Assembly (NCBI GenBank): GCA_003158365.1
Contig: PMIW01000120.1
Coordinates: 5,415 to 16,340, forward strand
Direction of reading: 5' to 3'
Source: Ignavibacteriota bacterium
GTDB lineage: Bacteria; Bacteroidota; Ignavibacteria; Tepidaquicellales; Tepidaquicellaceae
DNA: 10,926 nt
Shown here: one piece after another, positions 6,550-10,926 of the stretch
Layout of the letters: the number at the start of each line of letters is the position of its first letter
Position numbering within the stretch: the first letter of the stretch is position 1
Notes under the pieces: model-generated
What the model saw: only the letters and a program-made list of their open reading frames with translations
Told to the model about the DNA's origin: nothing
Databases searched by the model: none
Position numbers and translations under genes: made by a program

Positions 6550-7713
6550 ATGGTTACCGAAAAAATATTAGTAGTGGATGATGAATCAACAATTTGCGAC
6601 AGTGTAAAAAAGATTTTATCGAGAAAAGGTTATGATGTTGAAAATACGCTCAATGCAACAGACGCAATTGAAAAAATGAAAAAAGTAAAATATGATATAT
6701 TAATTACGGATTTAATGATGCCTAATGTAAGCGGAATGGAATTAATCGAACTGGTGAAAAAATATTATCCCGAAATCGACGTACTTGTTATTACAGGATA
6801 TGCCACAATCGAAACAGCGGTAAAAGCCACAAAACTCGGAGTGCTCGATTATATCCAGAAACCATTTACACCAACCGAATTAACAGACAGGATTCAAAAA
6901 GCAGTCGAGTTAAGAAATAACAGAAACAAGGTTGAGGAAAAAAAGGAAAAGAAAGAAATAAACGATGATTATGAAACAATAGACGTCGACATGCCATTTG
7001 TTATTAAGGAAATTGAAAAGGCGACATCTTCAGATTTTGTTAACAGACTGACACGTTCGGATATACCTATATCAAAAAAATATTCAGTAACTATTCAATG
7101 CGTAAAAGGCAGCAGGGAGTGTAAGATATTTACAAAAACAAGAACAGAGTGCAAGGGAGAATGCATCGAAATTAAAAAGGAAAAGAAAGCTTTGCTGAAA
7201 AAAGGATTGAACACACAGAATTTTGAAGGATTAATTGATGTTGATATGCCATTCAATCTGACAGAGGTAGAAAATGAAATCGGAAGTGATTACCTGGATT
7301 GCATGGACAGGTCAGACTATCCGAGAGCCGCGCTTTACGGGAAGAATGCTGAAACAAGGAAGAGTATACTCGTTGTTGATGATGAACCTATAGTATGCCA
7401 CAGTGTCAGAAGAATATTATCCAAGCAGAATTGTTCGGTAGAAGAAGCATTCGATGTCGATATTGCATATCAGAAAATGAAAAATAACAAATATGATTTA
7501 ATTTTTCTAGATCTCAAGATGCCCAAGAAAAACGGCATGGACGTGCTGACATCAATTAAAGCAAATTATCCCGATACACCTGTAATAATGATAACCGGTT
7601 ACGGTTCAATTGATAAAGCTATTGAAGCAGCTAAACTCGGGGCATATCAATTTATTCCGAAACCATTTACTCCTGAAGAATTAAAAGAAATTGCCTTAGA
7701 AGCACTAGCATAA
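6550..7713 (+). CDS. Double-receiver (REC-linker-REC) response regulator without output domain
   Basis: The 387-residue protein has an N-terminal receiver (about 4-121; D10/D11, phospho-acceptor D54, T82, K104) and a C-terminal receiver (about 271-386; D277/D278, phospho-acceptor D321, T349, K371). Both look competent for phosphorylation. There is no DNA-binding or enzymatic domain. The linker (about 122-270) starts with a charged Lys/Glu stretch. It then carries a motif twice, at 144-173 and 229-258, each with IDVDMPF, an acidic helix-like part and an RSD-x-P end. Between the copies are C184, C191, C201 and C205 (spacing CX6CX9CX3C), with C251 in the second copy. I do not recognise this linker. 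The gene has its own sigma-54 promoter and terminator and so is a one-gene transcript controlled by the adjacent system. Likely roles are phosphate sink, relay or scaffold; the cysteines could bind metal or an Fe-S cluster. Receiver calls are firm, the role is open. Confidence 0.9.
   Translation: MVTEKILVVDDESTICDSVKKILSRKGYDVENTLNATDAIEKMKKVKYDILITDLMMPNVSGMELIELVKKYYPEIDVLVITGYATIETAVKATKLGVLDYIQKPFTPTELTDRIQKAVELRNNRNKVEEKKEKKEINDDYETIDVDMPFVIKEIEKATSSDFVNRLTRSDIPISKKYSVTIQCVKGSRECKIFTKTRTECKGECIEIKKEKKALLKKGLNTQNFEGLIDVDMPFNLTEVENEIGSDYLDCMDRSDYPRAALYGKNAETRKSILVVDDEPIVCHSVRRILSKQNCSVEEAFDVDIAYQKMKNNKYDLIFLDLKMPKKNGMDVLTSIKANYPDTPVIMITGYGSIDKAIEAAKLGAYQFIPKPFTPEELKEIALEALA
6979..7068 (+). 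repeat. Linker motif, copy 1 (residues 144-173 of the double-receiver protein)
   Basis: Thirty residues beginning IDVDMPF and ending RSDIP. Aligned without gaps to copy 2, it shares IDVDMPF, further acidic positions, the SD pair in the middle and RSD-x-P at the end. The DNA of the two copies has diverged more than the protein, so this is an old, selected protein repeat and not a recent DNA duplication. Confidence 0.8.
7234..7323 (+). repeat. Linker motif, copy 2 (residues 229-258 of the double-receiver protein)
   Basis: Thirty residues beginning IDVDMPF and ending RSDYP, placed 85 residues after copy 1 and about a dozen residues before the second receiver. It contains an extra cysteine (C251) absent from copy 1. 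Copy 1 follows the first receiver and copy 2 precedes the second, so the two motifs bracket the cysteine-rich middle segment. Confidence 0.8.
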
Positions 7714-7736
7714 TATAATTGTAAATTAAGTAAGAG

Positions 7737-7774
7737 AAGTAAGCTGAGAACAGGGTTCAGCTTACTTTTTTTTT
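7737..7774 (+). terminator. Strong intrinsic terminator of the double-receiver gene
   Basis: AAGTAAGCTGA (7737-7747) pairs perfectly with TCAGCTTACTT (7757-7767) around a nine-base loop, and a run of nine T residues fills 7766-7774. It lies 23 bases after the stop codon and separates this transcript from the Rrf2-Hdr operon. Confidence 0.92.
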
Positions 7775-7821
7775 ATTAATTAAATATTTTATTTTCAATA
7801 AATTTTCACAAACTTTCTGTT

Positions 7822-7846
7822 AAAAGGGACTTTCATGTCCTTTTTT
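7822..7846 (+). terminator. Second, weaker terminator-like hairpin
   Basis: AAAAGGGAC (7822-7830) can pair with GTCCTTTTT (7837-7845) around a six-base loop, with one G-U pair, and T residues continue to 7846. It lies about 50 bases after the first terminator and may catch read-through. No gene lies between the two. A role in a small RNA or leader is possible but unsupported. Confidence 0.5.
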
Positions 7847-7920
7847 AATCATCGCATAAAAAATTATGCATTTTAACTTATTGTTTATTAAAAATTTATA
7901 GTATTACTAAAAAATTACAC

Positions 7921-7951
7921 TTGCATTTAAAAAAAAGTATTTATAGATTTT
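7921..7951 (+). promoter_or_regulatory. Possible promoter of the Rrf2-Hdr operon
   Basis: TTG (7921-7923) is followed after 20 bases by TAGATTTT (7944-7951), a seven-of-eight match to the Bacteroidetes -7 consensus TAnnTTTG at about the usual -33/-7 distance. A short dyad, AAAGG (7963-7967) and CCTTT (7977-7981), sits between this and the ATG at 7989 and could be an operator. Both are weak matches in AT-rich DNA. The rest of the 275-bp gap holds the two terminators and nothing else I can name. Confidence 0.25.
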
Positions 7952-7988
7952 AAACATTATAAAAAGGTCTTTTTATCCTTTATCATAA

Positions 7989-8408
7989 ATGCTTTATTCA
8001 AAGTATTGTGAATATTCAATAAGGGCCCTAGCTTATTTGGGTGCTAACTCGCAAAAAAAAGATTACCTCCTCGTCAAGGAAATATCGGATAATACCAATA
8101 TACCTTGTGCCTATCTGCATAAAATATTCCAGGATATAGCCAGTAATACGAACTGGATTGTCTCCAAAAAAGGAAGGAATGGCGGAGTCACAATGGCCAT
8201 CGAAAGCAAGAAAATAAAAATGATGGACATAATAAATGTTTGTGACGGCGTTCAGACAATCAAGAGATGTATATTTGGCGGAGAGAAGGAATGCAAACAA
8301 CACCCTACATGCAAAATGTATGATAACTGTTCATACATACTCAACGAGATAACAGCTTTTTACGAAAAGATGACTCTTGATGTAATTGCGAAGATGAATC
8401 CGTTTTAA
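7989..8408 (+). CDS. Rrf2-family transcriptional regulator with cysteine cluster
   Basis: The 139-residue protein starts with MLYSKYCEYSIRALAYLG, the usual first helix of Rrf2 proteins. A winged HTH follows, with recognition helix near NIPCAYLHKIFQDI (37-50) and wing SKKGRNGGVTMA (59-70). Cysteines C94, C102 and C108 show the CX7CX5C pattern common in Rrf2 proteins. With C114 they also give CX5CX5C, the spacing of the IscR cluster ligands; C85, C7 and C40 are further cysteines. An Fe-S or redox-sensing role is therefore likely. Length is normal for the family. It is the first gene of a run whose gaps are 34, 27, 6 and 25 bases, so it probably regulates itself and the downstream protease-HdrCBA genes. 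No Shine-Dalgarno sequence is evident, but the family start matches this ATG. Confidence 0.92.
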   Translation: MLYSKYCEYSIRALAYLGANSQKKDYLLVKEISDNTNIPCAYLHKIFQDIASNTNWIVSKKGRNGGVTMAIESKKIKMMDIINVCDGVQTIKRCIFGGEKECKQHPTCKMYDNCSYILNEITAFYEKMTLDVIAKMNPF

Positions 8409-8442
8409 TAAACAGGATTTATAAATTTTCAATTTTTGCGTT

Positions 8443-9015
8443 TTGAAAACACTCATCTTAGGGATGGGGAACACAATACTGAACGATGATGCGATAGGCA
8501 TTATAATCGTTCGGTATTTAAGTACGCATTTAAAAAATATTTCAGGAATCGATTTCAAAGAAACCTCGTGGGGTGGATTCAGGATAATAGATTTAATGCG
8601 CGGGTATGATTATGTTATTATTATAGATTCTATTAAGACAGAGAAATCATTCCCCGGACACATCCACCATCTGAAAACCTCGGATTTGCTTCACACACTA
8701 AGGTTAAATTCTTATCACGATATTAATTTCATTACTGCTATAAAACTGGCTGAGGCATTAAATGAAAAAATGCCTCCCGCTATAGATATCCTTGCAATCG
8801 AGGTGGAGAATAATTTCACTATAGTGGAAAAATTATCTAATGAAATAAAAGAGAGTATTTTTGAATGTTCAAAGGGTGTTCTGAATCTATTAAAGGACAA
8901 AAAATTGATTGATATTAATTTCAACGACAATTTATTAAATAAAATTGAAACCGTTGAAGAGTTAAACATTTATTACAACGAGGAAATCTTGGATGAGAAT
9001 ATAAAAGAATTTTAA
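8443..9015 (+). CDS. [NiFe]-hydrogenase maturation protease (HyaD/HybD/HycI family)
   Basis: This 190-residue protein should cleave the C-terminal extension of a [NiFe]-hydrogenase large subunit after nickel insertion. The N-terminus reads TLILGMGNTILNDDAIG. D16, D62 (in IIIDSI) and H92 (in SYHDINF) fall at the positions of the nickel-binding Glu16, Asp62 and His93 of HybD; Asp in place of Glu16 is seen in family members. The IEVEN stretch near 119-123 is also typical. The start is TTG at 8443: the upstream frame meets a stop at 8422-8424, and the first internal ATG would remove the first beta strand. About 38 residues (153-190) extend beyond the usual core, are Asn/Glu/Ile-rich and unassigned. 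The gene sits between Rrf2 and hdrC. No hydrogenase subunit lies in the window; one is expected beyond 10926 or elsewhere. Confidence 0.87.
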   Translation: MKTLILGMGNTILNDDAIGIIIVRYLSTHLKNISGIDFKETSWGGFRIIDLMRGYDYVIIIDSIKTEKSFPGHIHHLKTSDLLHTLRLNSYHDINFITAIKLAEALNEKMPPAIDILAIEVENNFTIVEKLSNEIKESIFECSKGVLNLLKDKKLIDINFNDNLLNKIETVEELNIYYNEEILDENIKEF

Positions 9016-9042
9016 AAAGTAATTAATATAAATTACACAATT

Positions 9043-9726
9043 ATGAAAATTGTAAATATAAAAGTACCGGGTAAATTATCGTGGAAAGAGCAGGATTTAA
9101 GGGTATCTTTTTTAAGACAGCTTGAAGCTGTACCAAACAGTGAGAAAATAAAATCCTGCATACAGTGCGGAACCTGCACGGGCTCCTGCCCGGTATCATA
9201 TGCAATGGACATTTCTCCGAGGGAAGTGATTGCACTTTTCAGGGCAGGTGATATGGAATCCCTTTTGCACAGCAAGACAATTTGGGTATGTGCATCCTGT
9301 TATGCTTGTCAGACAAGATGTCCCGCATTAATAAAGGTTACGGATATCATTTATGCTTTAAAAAGGCTGGCGATGGAAAAAAACATTTATCCTCCGAATT
9401 TTCCTGTTTATTCGCTATCGCAATCATTTGTTAAAATTATGAATTCATACGGGAGACTTCACGAGGCAAGGCTTCTTGTGTTTTATTTTGTGAAGACAAA
9501 TCCTTTTAAGTTATTCAGTTTCATGCCGCTTGGGTTAAGGATGGCAAAGAAAAAGAGAATTGCATACATGCCATCGAAAATAAAAGATATAAAGAATTTC
9601 CAGAAAATAATAAAAAAAGCAGAGCAATTCGATATGCCCAGAACAGTTGGAGAAGTTCAGTATTTAAAGGGTGCGGTAGGATACGGAGCAGTAGATAAAA
9701 AAACAGAATTGGAATCAAAAAAATAA
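9043..9726 (+). CDS. hdrC: Heterodisulfide reductase subunit C-like ferredoxin protein
   Basis: The 227-residue protein holds two [4Fe-4S] cluster motifs: C39, C42, C45, C49 (IQCGTCTGSCP) and C83, C86, C89, C93 (CASCYACQTRCP). The stretch between them, SPREVIALFRAGD, and the start SWKEQDLRVSFL are typical of HdrC. In Hdr complexes HdrC passes electrons between HdrA and the catalytic HdrB. The C-terminal part (about 110-227) is basic and has no further cysteine motif; the whole is somewhat longer than the roughly 190 residues usual for archaeal HdrC. It has no membrane helix pair, so a cytochrome-fused QmoC or HdrE-type protein is unlikely. hdrB follows after six bases. The physiological disulfide is unlikely to be CoM-S-S-CoB in a bacterium and is unknown. 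No Shine-Dalgarno sequence is seen. Confidence 0.9.
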   Translation: MKIVNIKVPGKLSWKEQDLRVSFLRQLEAVPNSEKIKSCIQCGTCTGSCPVSYAMDISPREVIALFRAGDMESLLHSKTIWVCASCYACQTRCPALIKVTDIIYALKRLAMEKNIYPPNFPVYSLSQSFVKIMNSYGRLHEARLLVFYFVKTNPFKLFSFMPLGLRMAKKKRIAYMPSKIKDIKNFQKIIKKAEQFDMPRTVGEVQYLKGAVGYGAVDKKTELESKK

Positions 9727-9732
9727 ATCTAT

Positions 9733-10608
9733 ATGATGGACTATTCATATTTTCCGGGTTGCAGTCTGGAGTCAGCCCACAGCAGTTACAATGATTCTGT
9801 AAAAAAAGTGTTCAAACATCTCGATAGCAATTTACACGAGCTCGAGGACTGGAATTGCTGCGGTGCCACTGCATACATGTCAGTGAAAGAGATAGTTGGT
9901 TTTGCAATATCGGCAAGAAATCTGGCAATTGCCGAAAAGCAAAAATGGGATCTGATTGCACCCTGCAGTTCGTGCTATACGATTTTAGCAAAGACGCACA
10001 GGTACATGAAAGAACTTCCCGAGTTAAAAGAAAGGGTAAATGAGTGTCTTAAGGAAGGGGGGTTGAGTTATAATTTAAAAGTAAAAGTCAGGCATCCGCT
10101 CGATGTACTGATAAATGATATAGGGCTGGAAAAGATTAAAGAGAAAACAAAAGTAAGATTAGACGGATTAAAGATAGCAAATTATTACGGCTGCCAGATT
10201 GTGAGACCCGAGAAGGGATTTGATGACAGGGAAGAACCGATGACAATGGATAATCTGTTTTCTGCCGTCGGGGCAACAAATGTCTACTATCCAATGAAAG
10301 TAAAGTGCTGTGGTGGTATGTTGATGACGACATACGAAGATGTGGCATTAAAGCTTTCAAAAGAGATAATAGAGTGTGCGGTTAACAACGGTGCAAACTG
10401 TATTGTCACTACCTGTCCCTTATGCCAGATGAATCTCGAAGCATATCAGGATGAAATAAATAAAGCTTACAGTACAAATTATAATATGCCGATTTTATTT
10501 TTCACTCAGGTACTCGGACTTGCATTTGGATTTTCCGATTCTGAACTGGGAATAGATAAAAATTTAACGGCAGGAATAAAAATAAACGGTGCTTTAATAC
10601 ATCAATAA
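9733..10608 (+). CDS. hdrB: Heterodisulfide reductase subunit B-like protein (two CCG domains)
   Basis: The 291-residue protein carries two complete cysteine-rich CCG domains. The first has C10, C42-C43 and C78/C81 (CSSC); the second has C154, C192-C193 and C228/C231 (CPLC). The spacings are CX31CCX34CXXC and CX37CCX34CXXC, as in HdrB proteins where each motif binds a noncubane [4Fe-4S] cluster that cleaves a disulfide. The length is normal for the family and no cysteine is missing. It starts six bases after hdrC; a second ATG directly follows the first, so the exact start may be 9733 or 9736. With HdrC and HdrA it should form the cytoplasmic HdrABC unit. The substrate in this organism is unknown, as for most bacterial Hdr-like enzymes. 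Confidence 0.93.
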   Translation: MMDYSYFPGCSLESAHSSYNDSVKKVFKHLDSNLHELEDWNCCGATAYMSVKEIVGFAISARNLAIAEKQKWDLIAPCSSCYTILAKTHRYMKELPELKERVNECLKEGGLSYNLKVKVRHPLDVLINDIGLEKIKEKTKVRLDGLKIANYYGCQIVRPEKGFDDREEPMTMDNLFSAVGATNVYYPMKVKCCGGMLMTTYEDVALKLSKEIIECAVNNGANCIVTTCPLCQMNLEAYQDEINKAYSTNYNMPILFFTQVLGLAFGFSDSELGIDKNLTAGIKINGALIHQ

Positions 10609-10633
10609 TTTTAAAAAGAAAATTAAAAATTTT

Positions 10634-10926
10634 ATGTCTAAAGAAGAGCAAAAAACCCCAGAAGTCAGAATCGGATTTTTCATTTGCCATTGCGGAGTGA
10701 ACATATCATCTACTGTAAATGTGGCAGAGGTAAGGGATTATATTGCGAATCTCCCGAATGTAATACTGTCGCAAGATTACAAATTTATGTGTTCTGACCC
10801 CGGGCAGGATTTAATTAAAGATGCAATTAAGAATCACAAGTTGAACAGGATAGTAGTATCGGCTTGTTCGCCTTTAATGCATGAACTGACATTCAGAAAT
10901 GCCTGCGAGAAAGCCGGAATCAAACA
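10634..10926 (+). CDS. hdrA: Heterodisulfide reductase subunit A-like protein, N-terminal part (cut by window end)
   Basis: The first 97 residues are visible and the frame is open to the window edge. The sequence contains IGFFICHCGVNIS (13-25), YKFMCSDPGQ (49-58), and LNRIVVSACSPLMHELTFRNACEKAGI (70-96), split here only for description. These are hallmarks of the HdrA N-terminal domain, including cysteines C18, C20, C53, C78 and C91, some of which bind an Fe-S cluster. The FAD-binding Rossmann domain and the ferredoxin motifs expected after this lie outside the window. HdrA is the flavin-based electron-bifurcating subunit in methanogens and probably in many bacterial Hdr complexes. The ATG at 10634 follows hdrB by 25 bases; only a weak purine stretch precedes it. 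QmoA is a relative but lacks this ICHCG start, so HdrA is preferred. Confidence 0.92.
   Translation, partial: MSKEEQKTPEVRIGFFICHCGVNISSTVNVAEVRDYIANLPNVILSQDYKFMCSDPGQDLIKDAIKNHKLNRIVVSACSPLMHELTFRNACEKAGIK

Noticed and set aside
7714..7988. A second sigma-54 promoter upstream of the Rrf2-Hdr operon
   Set aside because: No GG-N10-GC pair with flanking TGGCAC/TTGC-like bases was found in this gap, so direct sigma-54 control of the Hdr operon from here is not supported.
9043..9726. QmoC or succinate-dehydrogenase/glycerol-3-phosphate-type iron-sulfur subunit instead of HdrC
   Set aside because: The protein has no cytochrome b-like membrane helices and no CCG domain fused to it, and separate hdrB and hdrA genes follow directly.
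9855..10043. A 62-residue plus-strand frame inside hdrB
   Set aside because: It lies wholly within the CCG-domain coding sequence in another frame; hdrB has all ten expected cysteines in its own frame.

Overview
The window is low-GC bacterial DNA with AT-rich intergenic gaps, heavy use of AGA/AGG for arginine, and almost no Shine-Dalgarno sequences. Only the VOC gene and the double-receiver gene have a clear one. Together with the gene content (sigma-54 two-component regulators, HdrCBA, an Rrf2 regulator, a [NiFe]-hydrogenase protease) this suggests an anaerobic or facultative member of the Bacteroidota/Ignavibacteriota side of the FCB group. That placement is inference; a low-GC anaerobe of another phylum is not excluded.

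Layout. (1) 1-1294: a small VOC-fold protein gene (+) converges on a six-helix NicO/UreH-like membrane protein gene (-) with a very histidine-rich loop. (2) 1481-6306: a two-component island on the + strand. It has a six-helix histidine kinase with a RegB-like GGxxSPF motif, a Cache-HAMP histidine kinase, and a REC-AAA+-HTH sigma-54 activator whose start overlaps the kinase stop by one base. (3) 6307-7988: a 243-bp gap with AT-rich dyads and a near-consensus sigma-54 promoter, then a gene for a protein with two receiver domains and no output domain, closed by a strong intrinsic terminator and a second, weaker hairpin. (4) 7989-10926: an apparent operon of an Rrf2 regulator, a hydrogenase maturation protease, HdrC, HdrB and the start of HdrA, which runs off the window.

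How the genes may work together. The Cache kinase and the NtrC-like activator form an evident pair. The sigma-54 promoter next to them most likely makes the double-receiver protein an output of this pair. That protein could act back as a phosphate sink, relay or scaffold. All three receivers in the region look like relatives and share a cysteine at the same place. The linker between the two receivers is the most unusual part: it holds a 30-residue motif twice, with four cysteines between the copies. The downstream Rrf2-protease-HdrCBA operon points to flavin-based, H2- or heterodisulfide-linked electron transfer. A reasonable hypothesis is a redox- or hydrogen-responsive regulatory module beside an Hdr/[NiFe]-hydrogenase complex. 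The physical link is seen; the regulatory link is inferred.

No tRNA, rRNA, CRISPR array, insertion sequence or prophage gene was recognised.
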